In this document: positions 12,003-26,231 of the stretch, in pieces
How positions within the stretch are numbered: position 1 is the first letter of the stretch
Layout of the letters: every line of letters begins with the position of its first letter
Assembly: GCF_047496725.1 (NCBI RefSeq)
Contig: NC_132982.1
Location: 9,007,001 to 9,071,000 of the forward strand
Length of the DNA: 64,000 bases
Direction of reading: 5' to 3'
Source of the DNA: Anoplolepis gracilipes
Taxonomy: Eukaryota; Arthropoda; Insecta; Hymenoptera; Formicidae
The notes under the pieces: generated by a model
Databases searched by the model: none
The model's input: only the letters and a program-made list of their open reading frames with translations
What the model was told of the DNA's origin: nothing
Program-made: the position numbers and the translations under genes

Positions 12003-14898
12003 GTGAGTGACAAATAATTTTTATTTTAAAGCAATGGATTTGTATAGAAATTTTTGTAAATAAATTCGTTGCTTTAATCCTCGGACGGCGAAATAGCCGC
12101 GTGCACGGCGGACTCTGAACTCAATTTTAAATCGTAAAAAAATTGCGTTTTGTACATATTACATTCTAAGAAAATTTTCTATTAAATTTTTAATTCATTA
12201 TTTTTAAACTTATGTTAAACTAGATATATTGTTTGTATAAAAATTGTACATAATGCACATATATTGTACATACATTAAACATACTATCTATACATAAAAT
12301 ATAAAATCAGTTCTATCAATCAAATAAAATACAAAATAAAATAAGCAATAGAAATTAATAAAAAACTAAATGCTAAAATTAATTACAAATTGGTACGTAT
12401 AAAGAAAAAAATATCTCTCTAGTGTGCAAATTTTACGCGATATTAAATATTTGCCTAGTTGAAGATTATTTCGACATTTTTCTATATAGATATTTAAATC
12501 TAAATAATTTTCCAAATATTATTTTCTATATATTATTAAACTATTCTTCGGTGATTATGGGTCGCTCTGTACACATATTTGATACGTAGTACTTTAGGAC
12601 TAAAATGATCTGAAATCATTTTCATTGTCACTATTTAGTTCATTATAATGATACTTCTATTAATTAAGTAAGTATTGTAATATTGAAAATGTTTTTATTA
12701 AGTTATGTTAACTGTCTTTTTAATCTCTAACTGGGAATTATTTCTTCTGATCTAATTGTAAGAGTTTTCTTAATAAAAAAGAAGAGAGAAAATCATAAAC
12801 AAATCTGTGTCATATAAATTTGAATGCAGAATTTTTAGATCAAATTGTATATAAAGTATCTTTATCGAAGCAAAGATTCAAAAGAGAGATGTACAGTTCT
12901 GTATAAATTTAAATTCGATATAGAATTAGCATTTTTATTTATAATTGTTTACAAGAATGTTATAATTTTCGATTATTAGTAAATTTTTTTTTGTAAAAAA
13001 ACAACATATATTTTGAATTTTTAGTTATTTAAGGCTTTTAAAGCTCTATGTTGAAATCTAAAATTTTACAATAAAAAATTTGTTTGGAAACCAATTTTTT
13101 ATTTTATTTATACGGAAAACAAATATTAATTTTGGATATTTAATATTAAAAGTCCATATAAAATCAGTAAATTATGATATAAACGATGATAGATTGTTTG
13201 CTGTAAAAGTACAGAATATAATTTTTTCTAAAATAATTTTCATATTATTATTTTAAAATGTATAATGAGAAAAGTTACTTTAGTTATATATTGACAGTTT
13301 TTATCACGTTTATTGTTATTGTCTACCTGGTAAGACACTTGATCTACCTTCTTTATTTTGAATTTAAAAGTCGTTTACATACTATGTTATATTATGATGT
13401 CAGAAGTCATGTTAGTTCTTCGTTGTTTTGAAGAACAGCAAGATCGAATTGATACAGATATATTTTCAACATTCATAGTTTTTAATAATAAAAACCTAAT
13501 TATACACTTGGTTTTTCATCGGCCAGCAAGTTTGATATAGGTGAGTTATCACAAAAATATAATATTACATATACTCTTTTTAAAAATAAGTAAAATATGT
13601 ACAATATATGTTGAGGACGATTTGAATAATTTAAAACACAAACTCAAGAGTGTATTTATTTTTCAATATTGTTTTTATTAAAATTATTTATGCAGCATAT
13701 AGAGAATTTTAATATAGAAGATTTTAAGCATGTATTGTTATGCTCTCTTTAAAGTAAACTTGATCAATTCAATTTGATTTAATTCTATCCAGAAATTTCA
13801 GAGTTAATAATATTTAATTGTCATATTAAATATTACGCGTTTTATGGCATCTATGTTTTATTCTACGTATTTGATAACAAATATATACACACACACATAC
13901 ATAAAAAGTATTTAAATTAATTATACATACAACAAACGTAATAAATGCTATGCTAATTTTATAATTTTAGTTTTTTAAATAAAGTTATGCTCTATAACAT
14001 ACGAAAATTCGTAACATTTTATAGTAACAAGACAATAAAATATATGAAAAAGTCATCATTGTAATTTTAATCTTATAATTCTGAAAATTGTGATGTAACG
14101 AAGCAATTTAAAATCCGAACTCGTGTTTAGTGTAAAAATTACAAAAAGTGATTATGTTTCTTTATATTTATCTTCTTTTTGTTAAAATATTTAATTAGTT
14201 TACAATAAAAGAAGTTTTCCTTCTCTCCTTTTATTTCTTGAACTTGAAGAAATCAGAATAACAAGTGTGTCTATATTGAATTTTTTGAATCTTAATATTA
14301 TATAATGTGATGACCTTCTAATTAAAGAAATTAATAGAATCATTAAAATTCTCACAAAGTTAATTTAATATACATACATATACATAAATATATACATACA
14401 TAAAATTATATCTTCTTTAAACTCTCTTAAACTTGGCAAAAATTATATATCTTAAACTGAATTTAATTACTTGAAAATTATTGATGCGTTTTGATATTTT
14501 TAAGAAAAATTTGATAACACTTTCGGTAAGCACTATATGAAAAAATTATTAATCATGAATATTTATGTTCTAATATGTACAAACTGTTCAATAAATAATA
14601 GTATAAGTGATTAGAAATTACTTATTGTTTATAAAAAAATGAATAACGTAAAATTTCTTAACTTTTAGCTCTAAAATACTATTTAAAAAATGTGAAAATA
14701 TGTCGCCTATCAAAATATGTATAAAATTATGAATTTTTTTTTTTCTATTGGAGAATATCTACCTTTTTTTTAAAAAAGTGCTGTAACTTTCCCTCTTTTA
14801 TATATACACATTTTATTAATTTTTAATTCCGTAGAACATGCTTTATGATACATGATTTTTATTTGTGTCGTTTCTAATAAAGAGAAATTCTTATGCAG
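12003..14898. other. AT-rich non-coding stretch
   Basis: No supported coding exon. A possible donor (ATAG|GTGAGT) occurs at about 13540 after a short open stretch without family resemblance. At 14891-14898 the acceptor TTATGCAG precedes the M1-like start codon by 19 bases, so this stretch probably contains the 5' intron of that gene. Confidence 0.4.
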
Positions 14899-14917
14899 AT
14901 AATAGAAGGAAAAATTG

Positions 14918-15633
14918 ATGGCGTTCCTCAAGCTATTATTATTAAGTAGCAATCTAATATCCATTATTGCGTTTACTAATGATTATACAAATTTATTAAC
15001 TATATCGGGCATAGTACCATACGATTATAATATTACATTTATACCATTTATTAAAGATGGAGTTTTCTATGGCGAATGCAATATTGCCATCAACATTCGT
15101 CATGCAACAAAAAATATAAGTTTTTTTTCGGAACATCTAAGTATAATTGACGTGATGTTAATTAATAGTAACACATATAAATCTAAACAAAATGAGGAAG
15201 AAATTATGGTCTACAAACCGTCGATTTATTCGTATAATAACGAAACGCATATAACAAATGTTTATTTTGTAGACGAACTATTATCAAGATTTTATGATTT
15301 GAATATATATTTTACTGGCATTATAGCTGAAAATTTAGGAGGATTTAGAGTTTTTTCTGTAACTGAAGAGGATCAAGTATCGTAAGTAATCTAATTAAAT
15401 TATAAATTAATTAAATTAAAAACGTAAGTAAAATGTTATAAATTATCATGCTATAAACATATTCACATTACTATTTTATATAAATTACACTTAATAATTA
15501 ATAAAAAAATTAGTATTAATTAAACGAATTGACTCATTTTCTCCAGAGACGATCCGAATTAAAGTCGAAACGTTTGTTTGTTGCTTTTATGTGACATTAT
15601 CGTCTTTCAAAAAAAAAAAAACACACGCAATGT

Positions 15634-15728
<95 letters not shown>

Positions 15729-16359
15729 GCATTTTAAAGTACTACGTGTTTGCTCTTAATTAGTCCGTCTTAATGTTACATAATTAATAAAATATTAATA
15801 AAGCTATTTTACGTATACACTTTTATATATACGCTAATATTTTTTTAAAATGTGAATATAATTAAACTTAAATGTAATAATTAATTTTTTCATATTAACC
15901 AAGAAAACTGCTTTTATATCGTATTTTTTGTTGTAAAAATAAAATTATAAAAACATTATAAATTGTAAAAGTTTAATGTGTTATTATTAAAGTGTTTGTG
16001 TATTAGAAGATACTATTTTATTTTATCGTGTTTATCTTGTCTATTTAAAATTTTTTAAAGTTAATAATTTGCAAAATATTATTATATTTACTATTTTTTT
16101 TATATAGTAAATAATAAAAAAATTATCAAATGTTCCTTTGATCACAGTTGTTTGATCTATTTGAAATACATTTTCTAGCAAATTATCGAGATATTTACAA
16201 TTCTTGAATTAAAACAATAAAAAATGGCTTTATTCATTTAAACTTTTAAAAAATTTAAATAACTAAATATATATAAAACTAAAATAGAGCTCTTTAGTTA
16301 AATTTAAATAAAGTTTAATCATAGAATTTTAATTTGTAAGTTAGTTATATAGAAATAGC

Positions 16360-16392
<33 letters not shown>

Positions 16393-16632
16393 ATACAAAT
16401 TGGAAAATGACAATTATTGATTTCTTTGAATATTTTCTAATTAACAAAAAAAAATATTTACTCTAAATTGGTTAGAAAATTTGTAATTAAAATAAATCTA
16501 ATTAGGAAGATCCCCGCAATATCTTTCTAAAATACCATATAATGTAATAAATACATACATCTAAATACATACTATACACACAAATAAATAAATCATACAT
16601 GTTATATTGTAATAAAACACATTAAAAATATT

Positions 16633-16678
<46 letters not shown>

Positions 16679-19600
16679 AATATTACTTCTAAACTCCTTG
16701 TGCATTTTCGAGTTACTATTTTAACTTTTTAAATATTTTATATCAGCAAGAGTTGAAAATTTTTCGTTATTTAAAGCATGTTGTTAAAATATGATTTAGA
16801 TCTGTGATATGCCTGGCCGCAACGCATTTTCAGCTAGTTTCTGTCCGAGAAATATTTCCATGTTTCAATGTGTTTTCATGGCTCACGTTTAACATTTCTA
16901 TAAAACATAATACTAACTACAGGGCTTTATCAAATATGCCTGTAGATGTAGAGAAATTGGAAAAAAATAATATACAATGGACACATTTCAAAACTACTCC
17001 ATTAATGTCTACTGGTCTCGTGTCAGTAGTTCTGATGACTAATTTCGATTTTATTCGTAAGGAGAACGAAAATGTTCGAGTATGGTGCCGAAAGCCTTTA
17101 ATGGAATACGCATTATTTATGCATAAAATTATTACTCGTATGGCACTGTATTTAGAAAATGAATTTAAATTTATTAGAGAAATTTCGAAAGTGGATTATA
17201 TCGCAATTCCGGCTCCAATTTTCTATAATGAAAACATGTTAACTTTTGGGATCGTTGTTTATAGGTAAGAAACACATAATTTAAAAAAAAATTATTAATT
17301 TATTTAAAAAAACAAAATTATGTCTGTGTCATTAAAAATTTTTAAGTTCAAAAATATTTGTTCTTATTGTTAGAATATAGCAAAACATATATTTTTGTTG
17401 TTCTTATTGTTATAATGTGTAATTAAAACAAAAATATATATTTCAGAATTTAGAAATATGCATATTTTCCAATCTATGTTTCTATTATAAGAACACATGT
17501 ATTATTATATTCTTTAATAATATCTGTAGAATACGTGTAAAACATATTATCTGCATTATTTTTTTGTTTATTGCAAAATTTTAATCGTTCTTAATTAGGC
17601 AAATATTTATAATGTAATAATCGTAACAATTATTCCTACATGTACATTTTGACTAATGCACTATTAAATTACATAATATTATTAAATAAAATATTGTTAA
17701 ATTGATAAACTGCAAGTTTACAATAGACTTTTACAATAACTGTATTATTTACGAATAAATTTCAGAGAAACAGATGTCATGATTGATAAGAAATTAGACA
17801 CTATTTTGCATAGATATAAGATAGTACGCTTAACAGCATGTAAAATGATCTATGAATGGTTAAATACTGGATCTCCTTCACCATTTATGTTGAACAACTA
17901 TACATTAAATGATGGTTTTGTTACGTTTCTTGGAATGCACATAATTAATAAGGTTGTTTAACATTTCTACTATTTTATCTATTTATAATAATTTTATCTA
18001 TTTATAATAATACTAAAAGAAATGTTTGTTGAAAATACACACAAATAAAAATATCATTAAGTCTATATAAATTTTCTTTTCATGAGCGCTATAAAATCAC
18101 AACTCTAATTTTGTGATTGTGTCAAATTATTATAAAATAAAACGTAAAGATATATTATTAATTAATGAAAAGAAATTATATAATAGAACAAATAAATTAA
18201 AATTATGAAAAAGTTTGTAATAACACTTAAATATTTCTATCACTGAACATAGTACACTATTATAAAGATAATTTATTATATTTTTACAATGAAAATAAAC
18301 AAATTTTTTTATGACATTATTAAAAAATTGCAGCTAATTAATAAATATTCCTAATGTTTTTATATTTTATATTAAATATTTATTTAATCGCATCAAAACT
18401 TTCTTCTCTAGATTTTCCCAAATTATCGATTGATGGATTTATTTGTGGTTCAAGATCAACAGGAAATTATCCGGTTAATCGAAAAAGATTGGTTTCTGTC
18501 AAAATTCACCACGTGGTTTCTGAAGGAATTCGATTATCAAGGCAAATTTAATTGGTTTTCGATAGGAAACGATAAATTTATGGATCATTACCATTCTATT
18601 AAAAGTATGGTCAAGTATATAGTTTTTCATAAATTTTTTAACAAAACTATTAGAAAAAGAAAACAGAAAATACATAAAAGAGAGTAAAAATTTTACATAT
18701 ATGTATATACATTATAATAGATTATTTTTTTCATTTTGTTAGATGACACCAAGATTTTTCAATTAGATTTCATTGAATTGTTTTATGAAAATATATATAT
18801 ATTTTAAAAACCTAAAACCTATAAACATATGAAAGTGTTTTTTTCCTATTTTTTAATGGTTTTGTACTCATGGTCTGATTCAAAAATATTTGAACAATCC
18901 GAACTATTTCACAAGCGGCTATTAGTTTCATTCATTAATGTGTAATTTTGTTTCTTTTACTTTATTTACAACACCTTGTTGCGCTACATTGCTTTTTTTA
19001 TTTGATGATAAGAAAAGTGAAAATATCTTATTACCTTTGTCGAAAAAATAATAATGGAGCAAAGGATGAATGTTAAATTTTGAATTTTGAAATTTAATGA
19101 CATTCAATATGACATGCAATATAAACCGTTAACAAACCGTTAGATCAGAAAACTCAGAAGGAGAAAAAAAGAGCCAATATCGAAAATTTGGATGCAAAAA
19201 TTGAAAGTTTAAATAGTGCTCATCATTTTTTTGTATGTAAACGGTTTAACACACAAAGAATTTGTTTCAAAAGGACAAACTGTCTCAAGCTAAAGAAACA
19301 TAAATTAAATGATTAAAATAATTTTTAAAATCATTTCTAGAATTTAATATATGGTTCAATCAAAGAAAATTTTCTTTATTACAAAAAAAGAATATGTATT
19401 CAAAATTCTTATAATGGCAGTAAAGAAATTGCATTTTTTACATGGAATATGTTGTGAATAATTACATATTTCAATAAATAGTACTAGTTGATCTATTTGT
19501 AAAACAATAGTTCGGATATCTTTTAAACAGTCTATGTATATTTTAAAACAATTCAAAATAAAAGGTGCATATTTTTTTATAAATGCGTTCTGAGATGTCT

Positions 19601-22600
19601 ATACCTAGAGAATGAAACATTCTTCGAAGTCAACTCTACAATATACGAGTATGATTTTGAGCAAAATTATTGATGCAAAATATGTAGAAAAATATTTTTA
19701 GAGAGACGTTTTATAGCTTAATATTAGTGAATTACAATTTTTAGAAAATGTAAGGTTTCTTAAAGTTTTAATGTTTTTCTCTAGATTACACTAATTACAG
19801 TAATTTTCTAGATTACACAAAGTAATTTCATAAATTTTGAAACTTGCAAAATTTTTAATCAAAGTTTGCATAGTTACAAATAATATTAAAAAGATAAAAA
19901 ACTTTTGTCTGAAAAATTTTTGATAAGTGTTTGTTTACACAGTTCGAATTGTTTCTATTTTTACACATGTTATAGAAGGTATATTTCTGAGTAATACACC
20001 ATTTGAATTTTCTAGCGGTCTCGTTTGATTCCCAAGATATGCGATTTTAGAGTGTCATAATTTTGATAAAACTGTATAAAAGGTTATACTTTATTGCTTT
20101 TGTCGTCGGTTAGATAGAAATATACAAAAAATATACTTTCTGTACAACAATACTGTAAATACAATTCATGTAAAGTATTAGATTTCCAATAATGGTATAG
20201 ATATCTGGTGTTTCAGTAACTAAACACATGAGAGAATGCACTTATAAAAAAACAGGTATTTTTTATTTCGTATGTGTGTATTTTTGCTACAAAATGTATA
20301 AACAAATATTTAATGACAACTAATAACAAATTTATTGTGAAGAAATTTAATTGTATTCTATTGCCGCAGCTACCACTTTGTTACGCATGTTTCAATATAC
20401 AATTAATGAAAAGCGATTTTGGAAAGCTGTCAAGTCACATTTTCAATTTGCATTAGCGTGAGTAACACATTGTAATATAATTCCTTATATAAATTATTTT
20501 ATTTTTCGTTATCTTTTGTGAAAAATAAATACATATGACAGATTGATATGCATGTAAGTGTAGTCTAAACTCTAAACACGCGAATTCTGTCATGATATTG
20601 GGTTTGTTTTATATTCCTGCATTAGACTAGTGCAGTAATTTATCATTCTTGTTGCAATGATTAATTAGTGCAGCCAGTTCAACATAGTTCGAAAATAAAA
20701 AACAAATCTATTATAGGCAAACTTTGATCATTCATAACTCGGAAACTAAGTATTCAATCTTTGATATTTTTGTACTATTTTTAAATTTTATTTCTAGTAT
20801 TATTAAAGTTTTGTATGGAGTTTGTGAGACTTTCTCTACATCTATCTATTATTTGTTCTTTTGTCTTTCACTTTACATATATCGTGTAATTTTTTAATAT
20901 CTATTTACTTTGAAAGCCTCTTTACATAATTTATAATCTGGTGTCAAAATTTAAGACAGACTTTTATTTATAATAATATTATACTTTGCATTCTTTAATG
21001 TACCAATACGTATATTCTGTCATATTTTGATACGTATATATTTTATATATTCACAAATCTTCTTCTGTAATAAACGGCACAAAATTTATAAATAAGACTG
21101 TCTTAAACTTTATCGTAAATTATTGATGGTTTAAAAAATCCTTTAAAATATAATTTTATATTTAGAAATCGCTAACCATTCAAACGTTTACATTTTGCAC
21201 CTGTAGTTATTTTTTTATTATTAAAATTATAATTTAAATAATTATAATTTAAATAAATCAAGTTATATTACACTAAAATTAAAAATTACATTATATAAAT
21301 AAATTATATTATAAATAAGATAGTTCTTTTTCCTTTATAATGTATATTTTAATTTTGTATATTTTGTGTTATACAATTTTTAATACTGAAATTAAATTTT
21401 TTTATAAATTTTGTGGATATATGTAGCTCTGTAAGCAGGCAACACTTCTGGACAATTATGCAAACTGCCTTTAATGAGTCATATCCTATCACTCCATATA
21501 TTATAATAAATGAAGTTGATTATTTGAAACCGTTAAAAAATTATATTACGCTACTTGTGACATATGATTATAAAAAGAATGTCGCGAAAATATCATTAGA
21601 CACCTACAGGTCCAATTTATATGTCATACCTATATCTTACACTACGCAAAGAGATCTCAATTTTACTAACTTTTTAAATGGTGAATGGTTAGTACAAATA
21701 CCGAATCATGTATACCAAAAAAACATTATTTTAGCATCGTTTAACAACAAGAATAACACTAATTGGATAATAGCCAACTTACAAGCAATTGGTAAATATT
21801 TGTCAAATTTATTATATCTCTCTGCGTTTATACATTATTGTGATATATATATATATATATAGATATTCTTCTGATTTCTATACTGTATTTTTGTATTTAT
21901 AAAAAATTCAAAATATTTCATATATTATAAACATCATCGTTGATCAATTGTTGCTGAGAGAAACACAATGTATGTGACGTTAAATATTTCTATTATCATT
22001 GAAATAGTAAATAAATATACTAGCATTAAATTTAAAGTAAATATTTTATATAATTTTAATTAATACAATTATTTTACAATAAATTTTTTACAGCATATTA
22101 AATGATCTTAATAGCATTTTTTAAGATATATTTTTTATATCTCGCTGCATTATACATATATAAATTTTTGGAATAATACACTATTACTAATTGTATCTTT
22201 TTTATGAATTTGCACAATTAATTTTGATATTATTCAAAAAAGAGGAGTAGATAATTCTTTGCTATATTTTGCCTGTAAACACAGTTCTCTTTAGAGTGAA
22301 CTTATTAAATCATGCATTAAATGCACAATTAAATTCATAAGCAATTTATGTAAGTGCACATTAAACTTGCATTGCTTGATAATTAAGTATTTATGCAATC
22401 AATCAAAAATCATTCTAAGCTGACATAAAATCTTTAGAGTAATAAAATTCTTTACACACAATTTAACATAATTTAATATTAATAATAATAATTTAATATT
22501 AATAATCTACAATTAATATTTTCATTGATAACACGTGCTACAAATATATATAATTTTTTTAAAATGCAAAAACATAGATATTCCGAAATCGAATATATTT

Positions 22601-25311
22601 AATAATTGATGTTTTGGACGAAATAATTTTTAATACTTAATCAGTAAAATTTGTTCTGCAATAGGATGTTTACGTGTTAAATACGATGCTCAAAATTGGC
22701 AAAATATTGTGACATATTTGAATTCTAAGAATTATATGAAAATACATGCTCTCAATCGTGCTCAAATTGTCGATGATGTATTTTACTTTGCGATAATGGG
22801 CCAACTCGATTTATCCATCTTTGTGAAAATTATAAAATATCTAAAGCAAGAGAAAGATTATATCGTATGGTATCCTATGCTAAAAGCTATTGAATACATG
22901 TCATGTTTCTTTTCATCTGAAGAAAGTAAAAATCTCAAGGTAATAATTGACTTTTTTCTCATACATAAAGAAATATATGTTATATGTATGTATTATGTAC
23001 ATATATGTATGTAGATAGTGTGGTCGTTTAAGTGTATTCAAGTTATGTAAAATTTTAAAGATAAAGGTATAAAAGAGGGAAGAAAAATTATATTGTGAGT
23101 TTTAATATTTTAAATATTAGACTGCATATATATATATATATATAATAGCTTAATATAATAGATTGATACTTATTTTTTCCGTAATTCTGTTAATAATAAA
23201 TACTTTTACTTCTATTATTAGTTATTTCCACATAAAATTATGAACTTTACAGTAAAAGAAACGTCTTATTAATTTGTTTCATAATTAAATATTTTTATAA
23301 CTTTCAAATATTAATAAGTATAAACTATTCCACAAGAAAGATTTAATATCGTTTTATAAAGTATAATTTTATAAAGAAATTATATCTTTTTATTGCAAAG
23401 TTTATATAAGTTTATTTAATCAGGTAAAAAAGAAGAAAAGTTTTTTTCGAAAATGCATTGTTTTCGATATACTTCAGGAAAGTTAAAGTGGGACACTATA
23501 TATGTTTCGCAAAATCTTCTTTTGTAAATAATAAAACTCACGAAATTTGTAAATATATGTAAAAAATGTATATTAATAAACTATAATAAATAATTGTTAG
23601 TCGATATTAAGCTCAACATTAATTGAACTTTATGAACACGAAATGACATACGGTGATTACAATATCTACGCCAACCCTTTGATACAAGAAATTATAAAAT
23701 GGGCATGTACCATGGGTCACTCCACATGCTTAAGTATAGCCAATAATGTACTAATAAGCCATCTCTTAATTTGCAATAAGTGTCTTATAACTAGGTAATC
23801 TTTCCAATGTTTTACACTCACGATTTTTGTATAGTTACATTTCTTCTTGTAGCTTGATCTCGCATACTTGATAAACTATTTGCTTCAGATGTAAGATTTA
23901 TATTTTTATTTGTTTTTATTTTTTGGAAACATAGTCTAGAGTGGGCAGAATGGAAGCAATGGACATTTTGTAATGGTATAAAGATAGCGAATAATCATAC
24001 TTGGAGCAGAGTATTTAGTATATTTATTGATGAACAAAATAACGAAGTCTTAAAATACTTGACCTGCTCTGAAGATCCTGTTATTGTTTATAACTTTATA
24101 GTTAAAATTATAACAATGAATACTGATGACGCACGTGTAAAAATGGCGGACATTCATTATCTTAATAGTTTTTACTTTATTATCACAAGATATGCCAGGA
24201 AAGATACAATACTTGACTTTATATTAACAAATTTAGAGTCATTTAAACCAAGGTAATAACTTTTTTGTGAAAACATACTGTTTATAATTATAAAAATATA
24301 TTTTACATGATAATTATATAAATCTGCTGATTTCTTCCACAGATTCATCAGTTTATATACAGTACTGACTGTTCTTATTGACAGTGTATATTCTGAAAAC
24401 ACACTCTTAAAGGTAAATTCTACATGAAATCTATAATTACTACGAATGATATATGTTGTAAGTTCAGCTTTTTAGAAAAAGATTAGGCCTTTTATCAAGT
24501 TTATCAAGATCTAGGGCTTTATAAAAGGCTAAACTTTTTTATAAAAGATTTTATATACAAAATATATTGTAATACCAAATAAAAAACTATTATATAATGT
24601 GGCTGTCATGGAAATATAATTGATTTTAGATAAAGAAATTCTTGGAGGATGATCTGTATTATAAACAATTATTATTTGATACTAAGACAGAGCTGTATAA
24701 GGTAAATTCTTTATAAATTATAATTAGGTTTTTCAGTCTGTTAATATTACATAATATTATATAATAAATGGCTCAGATGTCAAGTAATAGGTACAAATCC
24801 ATTCTAACTCGATTTCTAGTTATTAGCAGATTTAAGGATATAATTCAATGAAACATTAATTAGTATAATTACACTAAATACATTTGTTTTTTATTTTTAT
24901 TTGATGTTTATGATAAATAACACGCAAAGTGATGCCATTTATTCAAAAAGGATACATTTTAGTTGAAAACTAAACAAACAAATAAAAACAAAAACAATTG
25001 ATTGCAAATACAATGAATTAGAAAAAAGCAACTATAAACTTGGCGAATAAGAGAACAATACAATAAATTAGATTAAAAATAGTTGTTCTACAAAACGTTT
25101 TATAAAATTATACTAGAAGAATCTTATAAGTTTTCATTATTAAATTTAAAAATAAACGCGGTCGTTTGAAATCGTTTACTAAACATCGATAATATTTTAC
25201 TAACATTGATATCTTTTCTATTCGAATCCTATTTTAATTATTTAATAAATTACGAAAGAAAGATATGATGAATCTGATCTCTCATGTTTGTTTTACCTAT
25301 TTCTTTCACTC

Positions 25312-25355
<44 letters not shown>

Positions 25356-25850
25356 TTAAAAAATCATTCAACTGACGACTGATAGATTTGAGGTCGGATT
25401 GAGGAAAGATTTTAGGTCACTGAATAAAGAGGAACATTAATTCATTTCTCACTTTTTTCTATTGTTATTTTCTTGAAAATAAAAATAAAAATGTTTAAGT
25501 AAAATATAAGCATCTATAATATTTATTACATTTTTATTATTATTGATTTTTATTTATAGTTTTCAGGCTAAAGTATTATTGTATGTTAAATATTTTAATA
25601 TAATAATTTTTTATTGTTTTATTATAATTATTTATTATGTCTTTTTATTTTTCTGCGGTATCAAATTAGTATGTAATACCTGATGGTTTTATGTTAACAG
25701 CATAGCCAAAGAAAAATTTAGAATTTTTTTATAGATTACACATTCGTTAAATTAATTTTATAAGTATAGTTGTGATTTCTTTAATAAAAGTAAATGTGAA
25801 ACTCTCTATTTCTCAAATTTTTGTACATGTATCATTTGACATCTGAGCTA

Positions 25851-25915
<65 letters not shown>

Positions 25916-26124
25916 ATATAAGTATTTATAACGCAAAAATAAATAATTCATTTAATAATAAATTTATTAATAAATATTACAATAATCTGTTTTAGATGTA
26001 TAACATTTCAGAATTACGTAATATATTTTTAAATAAGATAGAACTTCGCACATTCCAAATAACAGATTTGGAACACCGTTTTGAAACTATGTTTAATTCA
26101 GGCTTCAATTTTACACATGGTTGA
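14918..26124 (+). CDS. Secreted M1-aminopeptidase-family protein lacking zinc site (pseudoenzyme)
   Basis: Twelve exons with consistent phases: 14918-15381, 16800-17264, 17766-17952, 18412-18604, 20370-20457, 21427-21791, 22665-22939, 23601-23794, 23935-24252, 24343-24412, 24630-24701, 25996-26124; 939 aa. Residues 1-19 (MAFLKLLLL and onward) form a signal peptide. The full M1 fold is traceable: AATHF (161-165) and PCFN (175-178), the linker YRE (309-311), IFPNYRLMDLF after exon 3, LRMFQY in exon 5, and an ERAP1_C-like helical domain (IHALNRAQIVDD, WACTMGH) from about residue 590. The chemistry is gone: HExxH is replaced by CKMIY (335-339), the third ligand in NEGF by Asp (D359 in LNDGF), and GAMEN by ENMLT (299-303). 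No C-terminal GPI-type hydrophobic tail is visible. AATAAA follows at 26226. A full-length frame without stops argues for a functional non-catalytic secreted protein, perhaps a binding partner or decoy; its role is unknown. Neither an internal intron nor a missed exon restores HExxH. Confidence 0.9.
15637..15719. repeat. Long (CA)n microsatellite in intron 1 of M1-like gene
   Basis: An uninterrupted AC/CA run of about 83 bases, followed by a short TA run. It is the longest perfect dinucleotide tract in the window and likely to be length-polymorphic. Confidence 0.97.
16360..16388. repeat. (TA)n microsatellite
   Basis: A TA run in intron 1 of the M1-like gene. Confidence 0.9.
16637..16677. repeat. 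(CT)n microsatellite
   Basis: A 41-base CT run about 120 bases upstream of exon 2 of the M1-like gene, outside the immediate acceptor region. Confidence 0.95.
18605..20369. other. Long intron 4 of M1-like gene, degenerate DNA
   Basis: At 1.76 kb this is one of the gene's longer introns. Short open frames on both strands (for example around 18930-19120 and 19360-19560) show no family resemblance. Short repeated words such as gttaacaaaccgttag and tgtaaacggtttaac suggest decayed mobile DNA, but no element can be delimited. Confidence 0.35.
25315..25349. repeat. (TA)n microsatellite
   Basis: A TA run in the last intron (intron 11) of the M1-like gene. Confidence 0.9.
25853..25906. repeat. (TA)n microsatellite
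   Basis: A TA run of over 50 bases about 90 bases before the last exon of the M1-like gene. Confidence 0.9.
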
Positions 26125-26225
26125 ACAAAATTTTGAATATGAAAAATCAATCAAATCAAGAAGAGATTAATATGTAATACATGCAAATTACATGTTTACT
26201 ATCTATATTATAAATAGTTTTTCAA

Positions 26226-26231
26226 AATAAA
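26226..26231 (+). terminator. Poly(A) signal of the M1-like gene
   Basis: AATAAA about 100 bases after the stop codon of the M1-like gene, the expected distance for a cleavage signal. Confidence 0.6.

Noticed and set aside
13358..13540. Possible exon ending at a strong GTGAGT donor
   Set aside because: The frame stops at the donor, the peptide is not recognisable and no acceptor partner keeps phase with the neighbours.
15578..15763. Frame encoding a Thr-His repeat
   Set aside because: It is only the translation of the CA microsatellite inside an intron.
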